DNA of 64,000 nt from NCBI GenBank assembly GCA_028554645.1, contig JAQOOI010000062.1, positions 558,001-622,000 on the forward strand, given 5' to 3'. Both the position numbers and the translations under genes were made by a program. The DNA comes from Omphalotus guepiniiformis (Eukaryota; Basidiomycota; Agaricomycetes; Agaricales; Omphalotaceae). The notes under the pieces are model-generated. The model was not told the DNA's origin and did not search any database. It saw nothing but the letters and a program-made list of their open reading frames with translations. Each line of letters begins with the position of its first letter. The first letter of the stretch is position 1. Below, piece by piece: positions 31,266 through 44,707 of the stretch.

Positions 31266-34260
31266 ATGCTTGTCGTGCACTCGTCGAGCCACTGCGACGT
31301 CTGTCTCGATGCCTACGTCTGGGATGAACAGTCGACACTGAGGGCACCTCATGCCATCCCCTGCGGCCATATATTTTGTCGACAGTGCGTTTCGTTTATA
31401 CTAATTCACTCAAAGTTGCTGAGATTAGATTGAAAGGTGTCTAGAAAACATAGATCCGAGTCCGAATTTAAGGCCCTGCCCTCTATGTAGGAAGCCATTT
31501 AATCGAGAACGTATCAAGAAGCTGCATATGGATCCACCGGAGAATGTTCATGAGCATGCAGAGAATGTATTGTTGCAAAAAATGATTGTAGCTTGGGAAG
31601 ACGAGCAAGAGATGGTCGCTGTGATAGAAGAAGTCGAGACTTGGTTGGGAACAGTCGATGTAAAGCAAACAAAAATTCCTCTGTCTCAAGTGCTTGAAGC
31701 CGAATCTAATACGCCACATTAGAGCCCTACCCTTGCTCAACTCAAAAACGCTCAAGCAGAGTTTCAGAGGCTGAAAAGTCGACATGGGGATGATAATCGC
31801 AAGATTCGTGGCCTACAAGCAAATCTCCAACGGATGAGCGATCGCTTATTACAAGACAAGAATGACGGTCTAGCCGTTGAAGCAAGTCTTCACAGTGAGA
31901 TTGACTCTTTGAACAAGTAAGAATCTTCGAGAATTCAATATGGACTCTACTAAGCAGTGGTTTATAGACAGGTCGAAGGATATCAGGCTGAAGTACAGTC
32001 ATTACGCAACCAGATCGCTCGTCTCGAATTCTCCAATACTTCATCGACATCTTCTACTCTTCCCTCTAATACACATGCACCACGGAGAGATAAAGGGAAA
32101 GGCCGTGCTGTCGACCAGACCTTCCTTCCAGTCACTAATAACCCCCTTCCAGCCCCTCCAGCGATCGTATCCGGAGACCGTTACGCATCACATTCTGGCA
32201 GTGGAAGGAACTCTGCATTTGATGCTGAAGAGGTCGCATCTGCCATCGAAGCCTCCCTCCGCGACCTCCCTCGTCGGAACGATGGATATGATTCATCTGG
32301 TGCTGGACCGTCCTCTGCAGGCTCTTCACGTGCTCGCGACAATCCAACCCCCATATACCCAAGACCTATAGATCCATCCTCAAATAATCAGCCGTCCGGA
32401 CTTGTCAGACCCAATGGCATGACAAGAAGCTCTTCTGGAGGCTCTACCCGTAGCCAGCGTGCTCAAACGCCCGGTATCATCGGATACAGTTATCGATACA
32501 TGGGTACACCGGATCCAGGTCTGGGACCTAGAAATCATAGCTCTTATGTGCAGCAGCCACAACAAATAGGTGGTTATGTTCCGTCTTGGGTCAATGGCCC
32601 TACTCCACCGGAGCTTGTCAATACACCAATACGAACCCGTCGAACTTCCAACACTGAGGTACCGCCGGTGCTCAACACAGCCGTGGTTCAAGCTCAGCAA
32701 TACGCATCGCATGCCTCGCCCTCTCGTAGGACGAGGATAGTTCCTGGGGCTACAACTCATGAACGAATAGCTCCCGCGACGTCGGCTTATCCTCCTCCCC
32801 CGCCCATCTTCATACCAAGTGCAGCTACGTTCCCGACACAAAGCACCACTAATGTACCTGATACGTCGATGCAAACTGTCCAGAGGGAAGAGCCTCGAAG
32901 GAAACACCGGCACAAATCACACACACGACCAAGACATGAGGAGAGGGCACGAGAGGGACAAGAGAGAGAGGCGATACCTGGTGTCTTGGCCCTGGGGTTG
33001 ATTGATGAGAACATCGAGGACAGACGACCTGCCGCCGCGTATATAAACGGATACATGGAAGGACTTGGGAACGGATTGGAATACGGAAGTACGAGGGCTG
33101 CTCCGTCTACTTCATCTGCGACGAGGACAAGATTCACTGCAGGGACAGAGCCAAGAACTGTTCCTGCATCTGCTGCACCTCCAACAACGTCAAATGGGAA
33201 CAGCTCTAATACACGACCTGCTGCACCGAGACGGAGTACCGTACAAAATGGTGCAACTGAGGTTGGTGCAGTTGAACATCTTCATCGGTTGATGGCAGAC
33301 CCACCTCGCACGCAGCTACCGCCTGTAATTGAAAATCGCTCATCCATTGCTAGTAGTGATGCACCAACATGGGGCACTCCTTCTGATACCAGCCTATCGC
33401 GAAGAGCGTCTACGGCGAGCGATGTCCTTGCAGGTCTTAACTCGTTTCCTGCGTATGATGGCCAGCAGAGAAGCAGCGTTTCGTCTGATGCGTCGCTTGG
33501 CAATTTCCCTGCTTCTGGACCCTTGCCTAGTGCACCTGCAATTATGTCCTCTGGAAGCAGCAGAAGGAGGACCGAAGGTGGAAATCAATCAGCTGCAACT
33601 TCCCGTGGTATTTCTCAGACAGTACCTGATTCTGAACGTGGCGCTGCACCACTTCGCTCCTTGAGCTATACGAGTGGCCCTGATTCACATTCAGCTTCTA
33701 CCGGAGGTATCTATCCATCTTCCGCAACACCTACTTCTTCCCAACCAGCTCGCCGCGCCAACGATCATCAGACCAGTCAGGCTGGAAGGTTGGACCATCA
33801 CCGGCACACGTCTGTTCAACAATTCACCACCGGTAATAGCCACAACAGCGATCGTGATCAGGAAGCTCGTGGTAGACGTCCACAACCTTCACGTCAGGCT
33901 ACCTTGCCTTTTCCGAATTCCGCTGATACCTCTAATGTTAATGGCCTCCCACATAACCCCCTTCCGGCAGCTCCGGCTATGTTATATTCTTCTTCAACCT
34001 CGATCGCTAGTGCACCTCCGCTCTCCTCGTTCCGAACAGGCACGGCTTCAATAGCTGATAGACTCGTTGAAACCCCTACGCCCTCAAGTGGCGATCAGGG
34101 AAATGCGTTGGGTCTGGATTTGGGGAATGTTGGAGATGAACTCAGTTATAATCGTATCCCAGCCTTTGCTGCACCAACTCCAAGGGCTTCTCATGGTCTA
34201 TTCTTAAGGTCATTCAGCTACGAGTCGGAGGGTGAGAGCGGGGCTCAACTCTACAGATAA
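31266..34260 (+). CDS. RING-finger/coiled-coil protein, family member 2, with long disordered tail
   Basis: Four exons (31266-31384, 31437-31659, 31723-31916, 31968-34260) give 942 residues. The start MLVVHSSSHCDVCLDAYVWD aligns with the other members. The RING spans about residues 10-57 with CDVC, PCGHIFCRQC and CPLC, followed by a basic RKPFNRERIKKLHMD. Two coiled-coil segments follow (LKNAQAEFQRLKSRH; QVEGYQAEVQSLRNQIARLE). The remaining three-quarters is Ser/Pro/Thr-rich with many Arg-Ser and Gly-Ser stretches and no domain I recognise. It contains a His/Arg-rich patch (RRKHRHKSHTRPRHEERARE). It is likely an E3 ubiquitin ligase whose tail carries binding or phosphorylation sites. The coiled-coil intron lies at the same place and phase as the microexon introns of members 1 and 3. 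Confidence 0.8.
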
Positions 34261-35527
34261 GCAAGTGTGTTGCATGAATGTGATCGGACGGAACTGCGTT
34301 TTGCGTCTGTTTTTTACACTGTGGAGTCGTCTAGTAAGTGTTGTGATAACGTCCCTCAGACGATTATCGCTGCTTGCTATTAAATCGATTCTGACTCTTG
34401 ACCGGATTGCAGGTTACAAATTTCAAATTCAAGGAACCGTTTTCTATTCTGGGGTTTTCTTCCCAATTTTGTTACATGTTCTGTTATTTATGTCCTCTTG
34501 GTTCCATCGTGTTTTCGCTCTCTTCGCTGTCTCATATGTTACTCTGCTGTGCATTTACCCATTTGTATCTATATCGAGCCAAGGAACCGGTTTCACTATT
34601 CACTTTTTCTGCAATGGAGCGATAATGTATTTATATATGAACACCGACACACCATTTTCATTTTAGACTTACGGGTTCTGGTCCGAACATACATTCGAGT
34701 CACAGACCCTTTCGAAGGTTTGAGTTAGACTGCGGACATATTACCTTCAAGGTAAAGGGAGGGCTAGACCAGAGAATTGCTTGATTCTCTTGATTCTGGA
34801 TCTGAGATATGTATGCCTGTCGGAAGGAGTAGCTTCCTTGGACTCCACATAGAACAAGTTCGCCAACAGATGTGTACATGTACTTCGTTTTAAGCGTGGC
34901 GCTATGTTGGCCGTCTGCATCCTGGTGTACATTGTAATGACTCCGTAGGCTGCTGATCGACTCACATGTACATACACATCCAACATATTGTGGGGGCACG
35001 CCGACAGGAGACCTAGGAAGGAAGAGCACATGTGCAAGACAATCGGGCCAGCACACGACGCATGTTCAAACTTTCAAACGTTCATCCACCTTCCGCGAAG
35101 CTAATTGGTGACAAGAATTCACCCATGGCCACATGGAGCTTGAGAACAAGTTATCAAGGATGATTGTCGTCGGTATTGGCCGAATACCAGTACATATGTA
35201 TTGTGCATTGACAGATTTTGTGTTCGCAAGTGAAGTTCGCTGACTTTGAAGTTCGTGGGGAGCCAAATGCAGCAGATAAGCATTGTCACCTGAAGGTACC
35301 TTGGAAGCTGCCTCGGCGGGTCTTCGGACCCTCAATCTTGTATGAGATTTCAAGCAATTGAGCTCTAGAAGTACGACAAAGCACGGTAGACTTGAAGCGA
35401 CTTGCAACTCTTGTAATGAAGGTAACAGAGATAGAAAGGTCGGTATTACGTAACAGTACCTCTTGGTGTGTGGGAATCACGACCTCATCGCTGCGCACCT
35501 TTACACTGTACAATACTACAATCACCA
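34261..35527. other. Intergenic region before the R-SNARE gene
   Basis: About 1.27 kb. Open frames on both strands are short and lack family motifs or splice support. The start should be the untranslated 3' end of RING gene 2 and the end the SNARE promoter. Confidence 0.5.
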
Positions 35528-36520
35528 ATGTCGCTGGTGAGCTTCACAGAACGTTCACAAGTGCTTTCAGTTGAAACCTGTTCAGATACATGCTCTTGTG
35601 GCCCAAGGGTCAACTATCCTCGCTGAACATAAGGCTGATGGTCGAAACTTTTCACAAGGTGGAGAGGAAATTGTGCATTTATGATTCCATATTCATGGCA
35701 CTTCAGCTACCCAGACTATCTTATCGAAGATACCTCCTAATAACAGGTATAGTCCAACATTGAACCTAGCCACACTTTTGATTGAAACTGAATGAATACT
35801 TTGACAGCAAACTCACCTACGTCTGGGAACAATACCTATTCCATTATGTCTCTGAAGGAGGCTTCACCTACCTCGTTATGGCCGATGACTCTGCAGGAAG
35901 GTAATTCTCGACAGTGTATTTGAAGCTCGACGCGCTTAATGGTCGCACAGGAGAATGCCTTTTGCTTTCTTGGCTGAACTTCAACGAAAGGTGCGTGCAG
36001 ACTTTGTAACAGCATACGCAATTATTCAATCATCTTTCGTTAGTTCCTAGAGGCACCATCGTCCTCATCACTCGCTGATCCGGAACTCCCTGCTTATGGC
36101 CTACAAGGCGTATTTGCACCCACAATAGCTAGTTTGATGCACACATACAATACGTCGCCTCCCGTGGACGAGATCGGTCGTGCACAGAACGAGCTCAACC
36201 ACGTCAAGGACATCATGGTTCAAAACGTCGAGCAAATTCTCAGTCGGGGCGAGAGAATTGAATTACTGGTGGACAAGACAGATGTGATGGCTGGTCAGGC
36301 CACCGCATTCAGGAGAGGTGCCAGAAGCGTACGGCGTCAGATGTGGTGGAGAAATAAGAGAATACTTGGACTCAGTGTGCTGGTAGCATTGGTGAGGTCG
36401 CTTGTAACTTCGTGTCAAACTTGTTCTGATTTTTCCATTTCACTTCGTTACTAGGTATTGCTCTGGATTCTTTTGGCTCAGTTCTGTGGTGCCGGTTTGA
36501 GATGTGGGTCGAAGTCGTAA
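35528..36520 (+). CDS. R-SNARE of the VAMP7/Nyv1 (longin) type
   Basis: Seven exons (35528-35536, 35586-35658, 35707-35746, 35808-35900, 35951-35990, 36044-36391, 36455-36520) give 222 residues, the usual length for VAMP7. The first coding exon is only 9 nt (Met-Ser-Leu). The N-terminal longin domain reads IHALVAQGSTILAEHKADGR, then SKLTYVWEQYLFHYVSEGGF and MPFAFLAELQRKFLE. The SNARE helix (about residues 130-190) has QNELNHVKDIMVQNVEQILS with the zero-layer Arg in SRGERIELL. The C-terminus is one membrane anchor (LSVLVALVLLWILLAQF) with a short luminal tail. Such proteins form trans-SNARE bundles with Q-SNAREs in fusion at vacuoles or late endosomes. Intact and probably functional. Confidence 0.93.
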
Positions 36521-37493
36521 CTGTATTGGTAAGCTCTCTAGAAGCACCGAATGTACAGTATCTATCATTTTCTCTATCACTTTTCTGCACGTTTGGTGCT
36601 TGCAACAATCTGCAACAATCCTATGTCTTTCCAATTGGTTATTCTAATGAACCAATATCATATAATCAGGTCCCATCCTAAATCTGTACGCGTGACCGTC
36701 GTGATTCTTTCAACTAGCAACTGCTGCGCTCCGTCCCCGTAGCACCGACAGTGGCCGAACTGAAGATCCGGCCTATCTTGCAGCTGCTCTCCTGCCTAGC
36801 CTGGAAGTTCAGGTCACAAATTTTCATGAAACTCCACAAAAGACACGCCGTTATCCCGAAGATCGATTCCTTGCGTTTCACGACTCGGCCAAATGGTAGC
36901 CTTTCACAGGTCCCAGTGCTATTAATGGTCATTCCCCGACAACAATGAAACGCTCCATTCTCTTACGGGCATCTGCCAATCTACCGGGTGCTAGTACATG
37001 TAGACCATACACCTCGGAATATTGTTAAGGCCTTCTTCTCACTTCTTCAGTTGCTTCGAGAGCTTCTCGATTCTTCCTATCACTCGCTGCAGATGGAGCT
37101 TGTACTAATAATTTATCATCATTGCATATGTACGATAATTCATAGAAAACATTAATCTAGAAGATGCTCGAAAGTCTAGACTTGAGAACGGTTCGGAGCC
37201 CGGAAACTTCGAAGAGGCAACCCAGTCAAGTCGTTGCTAATTCTGTGATATTACTTCATGATAATGACGATGATACAGATATACAAGTAGAATCGTATAG
37301 GTAACAGTAGGACGATAGTACAAAGTGTAGAGATGCGTGAGTCGTCCATCAAGAACGAAATAAACATACAATGAATCCATAACCTATGCATGAGACGTTA
37401 TCTTGAACAAACGTTCTTAAAAATGTTGAAGTGGCTAGAATATAATAATGAAATCGAACGAAGGCGAATGAAGGTGACCAGTGTAGATCCAGT
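36521..37493. other. Intergenic region between convergent SNARE and RING gene 3
   Basis: About 970 nt holding the two 3' ends. No frame with a family motif was found. Confidence 0.5.
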
Positions 37494-39752
37494 TCAAGCG
37501 AATCCTGCAACGCTCGCGTTCGCCATTATCGATGCAACGAATTTACCCTTGGTGTTGGAGGAAACAGGATACTGGTAAGAGTCCCGGGGAATTCGAGTAT
37601 TGGACACAACACCAGCTTTGATGGGGGTAGACATAGACCGACCATTCGAATTAGATACTCCAGAGTAGATCGCCATCGGTTCCGACTCACGCTGACCATG
37701 AGGTCGTGAAGATCGAGGACTGTCGAATCGCGTCGCAAGGGGAGGACTAGATCTTGAAGGTCGCTCTACATCGCCAGCAGGTGATGCATTGGAAGATCTT
37801 AAACCGTTGACGCCTGAGTGAGGAGCTGATGAAGTTACAGAGCCTGCTGAATTGGGTGAATAATTGGGGTCAGTAGCTAGGCCTTCTCGATCCTTCCGCT
37901 TCTCCATCTCAGACCGTTGTCGTTCCTTGTCTTCTCGCCTCTTCTCTCGTTGGGCATTCTCTAGCGCCACAGCATGGCTACTGGCACGCGATAAAGCGGG
38001 GCGATTGGGCAGCTGCGAGGTGATCGAGCTTGCCGGTGTTAAAGACACTACCGGCAGAGCCATTGGAATAGTGATCGGCTGCGGCGAGAGCGAGGTTAAA
38101 GAGGCAGTTGTCGATCGAGAAGGAGCAGAACGCCTGGGAGGTGGCGAATCGTTCGTTCCGGGTGGAGTGCTAGATTCTCCCTGGGGTGCAAAATGTCTAC
38201 CTCCAAAGTTCGGCAGAGAGGAAGATACACCCGGAGGTGTGTCTGTTAAGATCTCTTGTAGATGGTACCGCAGAATGTGATTTCGCTCCGTGGGGTTGGG
38301 AGTCATCATCTGCTCCTCCGAAGATCCGCGAGACGTAGGCGAAGCTGGGCGTGTAGGTGCATTGCTTGCACTTTGGGAATGACCAGAGAATGAATGTGAG
38401 CGATTGGACCTTTGACCCGAGCCTGAGTCATCACCGCGAGGTGCCGTAAGAGAAAGTAGACTAGGTGTCGTTTGAGGTGCCATCGGGCTCGAACCGGGCT
38501 CTGACTGTGAAGAAGCATCTTCCGCAGTAAGAAAGAGTGACACTGGCTGGCAAGAACATGAATGTGGGCAGCCTGCAGCCCCGCAACCAGTAGCATATTC
38601 TGTAGCACCCTCCTCCGATCTTTCTTCAACATCAGGCAAGTGAACGAATGTATCGGCTGCCAGCGCATTGCTGGTGAATTCAGGAAGAGGGGATATCATG
38701 AAATCTTGCTGTGGAGGAGAAAGTCCTCTCAATTCCGAGCGGCTCGAGCGACGCTCAAGAGAGGATGTCCGATTGTTAGCTTTATGGTGATGGTTAAAGC
38801 TAGACTCTTGGTAAAACGAACCACTTCCTGAACGAAGACATTTGAGTTCCGTTTGAAGGCTCTCATTCTCCACCCTCTGTTCCTGAAGCTGGTTTATTGA
38901 GATAGGAATTAGATGAGTATTTCATGCAGTGCATCTCATTGTTTGAAAACTTACTTGCCTATGAAAGAATATGGATTAGATCATGAATCACAAAACAGTT
39001 GAATATGTACTTACTCCTTGGCTTCCAGGCATTTCGTTTGCATCTCAGAAAATGCCCGCGTAAGCTCTAGTTCTCGCTCAAGAGCATTAGCCTTCTCCTC
39101 CTTTCTGCGAGCTTTTGCCTCTCCCAAACACCTATTCAGATCTTCTATCGTCAATTGCATCCCAGAAACCCTCTCCTTTAGTGAGTCCACTTCCTGATTC
39201 TGCGACCTTAACTTGCTCTTGACTTCACAAAGATACGCTATCATCCGAAGACTGACGCGCAAATCTTGGAACTGTCGACCGCGCGTTAAACGGTGTTTGT
39301 GACATGAGACGGGGCACATACCAAATTGCGAGGCTGACTCGAAAGGAATGCCTTGCAGTCAGAGATCAATTGACGTAGTCCGGGTTCGGTAGTGCCCACG
39401 TTAGCTACAGCAGCGATTCTTTCTTGAAGATTCCGTGCTTCCTGTCCAGCGGACAGGGCGTCAGACGAGTTATCACCATTTGGCGCCGTGCCTCTGATGC
39501 CGTCCAAATCGACATGTAACTTGATTGCAGCGCGTGGGTCGAAGTGAACGCGACATAAAGGACATGCTTGACGCGTGATACGATTGAGACATCTTGAACA
39601 AAGAGTGTAAGAAAAGACTCTTTGACCGCAGATATGAGAACTCACTCCGCGCAAAAGACATGCCCGCAGGCGATTGAACAAGGAACCTTCAGGTCGTTGC
39701 TAAATGCTTCAAGACAGACATCGCAAGATGACCCAGGACCAAGACAGAGCAT
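37494..39752 (-). CDS. RING-finger/coiled-coil protein, family member 3
   Basis: Five exons (39646-39752, 39322-39592, 39015-39271, 38955-38958, 37494-38888) give 677 residues and sum to a multiple of three. The start MLCLGPGSSCDVCLEAFSND matches the family. The RING is at about residues 10-52 with CDVC, ACGHVFCAEC and CPLC. After it come helical and coiled-coil segments (LREVKSK-like: YLCEVKSKLRSQNQEVDSLK; ANALERELELTRAFSEMQTK). The fourth exon is only 4 nt, then LQEQRVENESLQTELKCL continues the coil. The large last exon is Ser/Pro-rich, with a Cys/His cluster (CGAAGCPHSCSCQP) and a charged helix (REKRREDKERQRSEMEKRKD). The product is probably an E3 ligase with an unknown target. Confidence 0.82.
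38955..38958 (-). other. Predicted 4-nt microexon of RING gene 3
   Basis: GCAA on the minus strand lies between acceptor TTCATAG and donor GTAAGT. It completes a Glu codon and adds one Gln. The flanking introns are 56 and 66 nt. It sits at the same coiled-coil position and phase as the microexon in RING gene 1. Confidence 0.7.
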
Positions 39753-42700
39753 GAGTGAAGGAGGGGGAAGTAGTGCCGAGTGTTTCTGACGGGAGCCAGA
39801 TAGGCAAAAGCAAGTCAACATGAAAGTAGCGCGGAATATATGAGACGGCTCACTTGCACGTGCCCCTAAATCTGGAGGGAATGATCCAACAGAACCAAGC
39901 TATCCTAACACGGTGAGAGCTTGAACTCAAAGGGCACGAGGCGACGTAAGCGAGCGAGATGAAATGAACCATGTCATTCGTCACCCGTTCCTTTGTTCGA
40001 ATCACGAATCACAGAACCAGATCATGACCACACACATTCAGGCTGCTGCTGGTCACAAACACCGAATCCGCAAGGCCGCTGGTGTCTCCGAAAAGCCTAG
40101 ATCTGGTGATGCTCTCTTCCCGTTTCTCTTGAAGGCCTCCCCAGCATTAGGAAGAGGTGGGCTATCCGGAGAAGGTGGTGGGGCCGGTGATGTTGTATGC
40201 CGTCCATTGTCTACACTGACTACAGTATGTTCATGAAGATGGGCTAGAAGTGGGAAAATCACTATAAGCGTCGAACATCGGACCGGAAGATAACGGGTAC
40301 CGGAACGGATGGTCGACGCAACACCGTCGCTAGCTGAACTTGGGATGGGAGTTGGTTGGACGTATATGAAGGCAGTGCTGGGGAGACGGGGACACTGCTA
40401 ATTTGATAATACCCCGAATGTCGTCGCTCAAGCGCTAGACTGCATGGCGCAGGGGGCCAGATGATGACGCAAAATTGTCATAAAACTGCTGAACTCTTCC
40501 CGAACTCTTCTGACCTTAGCGCTCCTTAGCCGGAGGGAAAAATCGAAGACATGCTGTTACGGTCGGTAAAAAGATTTTACGTCTAGAAAAAGATGCCTCA
40601 GTTCAAGAGTCTCCGGAGCCGTCTCATTTGAAGGGGCTGGAACGCACCTATATATCCAAGCATTTCAACTTGGACCATAATGATGATACTGTATACAGCC
40701 ACCTGCTTGCGATAATTCACATATGCACATCAGGTGTATCATCACAGGGTAGACTGCAGAATTGGCGTTGCGGCGCAGCAAAAGCAAAGGGTAAAAGCTT
40801 GATTTTAGAAGATTTTCAGGGTCCGTGTAAGGAGCTCATAACAATACAGTATACAGTGCTAGTGCTCAAGTCGATTCGATGGTAAATGTAGAAAAAAATT
40901 CACTGCGGGTGGAGTCTCTCACAGGCTCTCCATCACGTGGGACGTGAGTAGGTAAGTCACATGCAATTTTCAGGCTCAGCCACTTTAAGTTGGCTCGCAC
41001 CAGGCTCGCACATACTAAGTTACTTACAGTGTACATTTTTCTATGCCTGAATTGGATATCTCGGTATATCTTAGATATCTCAGAGCGATTATTGACACTC
41101 TGAAAGTCCAGGCTCTGATTAACATGATTAGTACGCCACCGTAATCAATGAAGAAAGCTTGAACTGCGTGTATGTACCTAATATTTTATGGAAGTCGCGT
41201 GGCATTTCCGAGTCCCAGCATTGTTGAACACACACGGGATATCATATGTAGTGCTGTCGACATAGGTTGAAGCTAGACAATGTGAAATCTGTGCTGGCAG
41301 GTACACAGGCACCCAACTGCAGTATGTAACTCAGCTAACTTCTGCTTGCTTGGTCTTCATTTGATTTTCTTTCTCTGAAGTCACATCAAAAGACTTACGG
41401 TGTGGGCACTCTTCGAGATTTCTGATTCATTTTATCTCTGGAGACTGGGGCATATTCTCGAAGAGCTAGCTGGGCCCATTATACTCTGATAGATACGTAT
41501 CTGCTTGCTTACAATGAAATATGCGCAATCAAAGCTTCTTCGTTCTAAGTGCAACAGGGGATGCCAGCTTCCTTCAGAGCAGTTTCAGAGCCTGATATCG
41601 ACAAGGACAAGCTCAAGGAGCGGCGCGCGCGAATCCGAGTCGCGACCAGGCGCGTACGTGTCATTACACCACGTGACGTAGTATTTCTCGCACGGGGTCT
41701 AACTCACTGCCAGCTCAGAAATCACCTTTCGAAACACTAACGCTTTTTACTTTCTTGATACGATGGCGAGTCGATTTATCTCTTTGCAAAGCATATTCTG
41801 ATACTATGGCGCATCTAGTCCGACTCTGATACTCCTAGGTCCCCGGCTGGTCGCTCTACATCATCTGTGGCAAAACCTCCTGGAGCACAAATTCGGTGTG
41901 TTGGCGAGAGACATATATTCTAGTGCAAAGCTCATTCTAGCAACGCCAAAACAGACGACGTGCAACGGGCTCACAGGCAGTTAGGCCTAACTCAACTAGG
42001 GCTGCAGGTGCTGGAGGATCATCAAACACCATGCTGAAGCTTTACACAGACGACTCGCCAGGGCTACGAGTTGAGTACTCAATGCATAAAGCGTGTCTAC
42101 CATTCCTGACATTTATTCGTTAGTGACCCCTTCATCGTCCTTGTCTTGTCACTTTCTTTCATTGGGTCCATCTTCTTCCTCCACATTTCGGCAAAACTCA
42201 TCCGCATGTTTACAAAATAAATAATTCATGCGACTCATTGGAGTCTTCATGGCGCTGGCAGCATGCAGGACTAGGAGTATACTTGCTTCACTTCGGAGTC
42301 GTGATGTTGTATCAAAATCTCGCTCTGGAAGGAGCTTACTTTATAATACTCTTTCATTCGTGGGCTTTGGAATTGGATACCCTGAAGCGCAATATGCGCC
42401 TGCAGCAAATCTCGCGACAGTCGTAGTTGAATCGACTGCTTTCGTTGTTATTGGGCGCATGACTAGTAATCTACGCTTGATTGTCAGGCCTTACATCTTT
42501 TCTTGCTTGCCTCATGCCCTATTTTGACCTCGTCGGCTCCTTGACGCCTTTTTGCTGACCGGATTCGACCTGTCCCTGCATCAAGTGAACTGGCTTGTCA
42601 CACTCTAACTATAAGCTCTTCTCAGGGGCAAAGGACATGCATTTCGTGTTTTAATTTTCCTCGGGGTAAAGCGAAAGTTCAAGAAATAGCTTGTCCTCTC

Positions 42701-44707
42701 GAGTTGATTGATGGTTGAGCCTTCTGCTGAGTTCTCACCGTTCTGAACTTTAAGACGTATGAGGGAAGATGCTGAAATCCTATCATTTTCTTACAGGCGT
42801 GTCTCTCTTTGCCAATCAAGACGAAGCATAAACATGTCGTGTGCATAGGTGTTAATATTCAAACGCTAAGAACACGTTGGAAGTGCGTGTCAGCGAAGGC
42901 GCCCACGACCCTTAACCTGGGAGTGTACCGAGTGTACCATACGTCGGAAGAAGAGGCCGGAGGTGTGTAGATCTGTGCAGCAAACATATCTCTAGCATTG
43001 CTTTGGATTTCCTAGTTCGAACATCCGACGAAGCACGGAATTCACAGCTGCCTCAAGCGTATCACCGAAGGAAGTCAGGACGTAAATACCTCTCTGGCTA
43101 GCTTTAAGATGCGTACGCTCTCGCGCCGGCCTTGTGATAGGTGGGAAGTATGTCGCGGTATGTACGTTCAATTGTCTAATCTATCAATGTCTATTCATTG
43201 TGATAAGTACAACACGGAATGTTCCAAATTGCCCGAAGCTTCATTGTGAATATGTCATGGACCCTCGGAATGGAATCGGAGGGAACGTGCCCTCTGCGCG
43301 CAATGTGTAGAACCATCAGCATCAGTAGTAGTTGGCAAAGTTCGGTCCTAGGTCATCGTGAGCTTTCCGGAATGTTAGCTCTCCGCGGACAGCTACTGCA
43401 TGTTTGGGAAGGCGAAAGGTATGGTGTGCTAACCACATTGTCTGGTATGTTTCTCGAAGAGCCCTCCGTCCAGAAAATCATCACATTCATGTCAAGATGT
43501 TTAAAAAGGCCGACGTTCAGTGATTCACCGCAGAATGAACGTAGCAAAGGTGTAGGGATATGTGTTAGGGCCTAGGCGCCTAGTCCTCGTCTCACGTTCT
43601 GAGCACGCAGATCATAGCCTGATAGTAGTATAGGATAGTACCCAGCACTTTTGCAATATGTTTTCTTCAAGAGAATGTAACAGCTTAAGACGAATAGAAG
43701 GCCAGGAAGGGTGTGCGTCATAGCATGAGTATATCGTGATGCCTTTCAAAGAGGTCTAGAACAAGGGGTGGACCCAAAATGTAGCCATCCATTCCGCAAT
43801 GTCCTGCAACTCTTTAGATTGCACGAGGGGACAAACTAAGTTTCAGTTTGAGTTAGGTTAGTACAGCGCATCTAAAGAACTACAAAGGTAGTCCTTCGCT
43901 GCACCGTTGAGCTGCACTCATCCTCACAGCACATCTTTAAGGTTTGATATGAAGAAATCGGCACTAGCGTAGCTGCGCCCTGAAGAAATAGATATGCCTG
44001 TGGTAAACTCCCGGGAAGGAATATTATTCTCGTGGGACCAGTAGATTGGCGTCCTACTCAGTTCCTACCAGTTAATGTCGGATTTTGTTAGTGGTTTCGA
44101 ACTGGCCTTGCTCATTGAGAAGCTATAGATTGATATTGGTGAGTAGGCTGGTCAATCTCATGCACATAAGATTTGAGCAACGCCATTGGCGAGTCCAATG
44201 CGCGGCCACTTAACAATCCCTCTCATGAGATCTCAAGTTGCCACCGGCGGTGCAGACCAGAATCATAGCAAGTGAATGGCGCGGGCACACTTGACAACCG
44301 AAAACGCAAGGCTTTCATGTAGTCGGTCTGAAGGTAGGCGAACCGTCCTTTTCAATGTCACATGCAAAAGCGAAGATGAAAATATTCAAAGGGAACCAGG
44401 TGGCCAACGTAAAACCTCTCAGCCATGACCAGAAGGCTTACAAGAGCAGATCTCCTCATAGCGATGCACAAAAGTAATTGGAAAGAGCTGACGAACTTCG
44501 CGGCGGGTTTATTGAAATGAAAAGCTAGAAGTTGGCATCTTCCGTGGTCAAAGATCACAAGGTCATACGTCCATATGTCTAAACAGGTGTTTCGTGAGCA
44601 CTGTAACCAAGCTTCATACTCACGGCCGTACCTGCCAAACTGCCTCTTGGGACTCTTCCGTGCCACCCTTCACTACTCACAATGAAAGTATCTTCATACT
44701 CTGTGAA
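39753..44707. other. Long gene-poor stretch (about 5 kb)
   Basis: No family motif or convincing exon chain was found on either strand. The first 200 nt are the promoter of RING gene 3. A frame from 40024 (MTTHIQAAAGHKHRIRKAAG) is open for 70 residues but has no support. Composition is AT-richer than the genes. This may be intergenic DNA, a non-coding transcript locus or decayed sequence. Confidence 0.45.

Noticed and set aside
40024..40236. Possible small gene starting MTTHIQAAAGHKHRIRKAAG
   Set aside because: It is a single short open frame in a CpG-rich patch with no family match, splice support or promoter signal.
42228..42527. Open frame of about 100 codons in the gene-poor stretch
   Set aside because: Composition looks random and no domain or exon partner was found.
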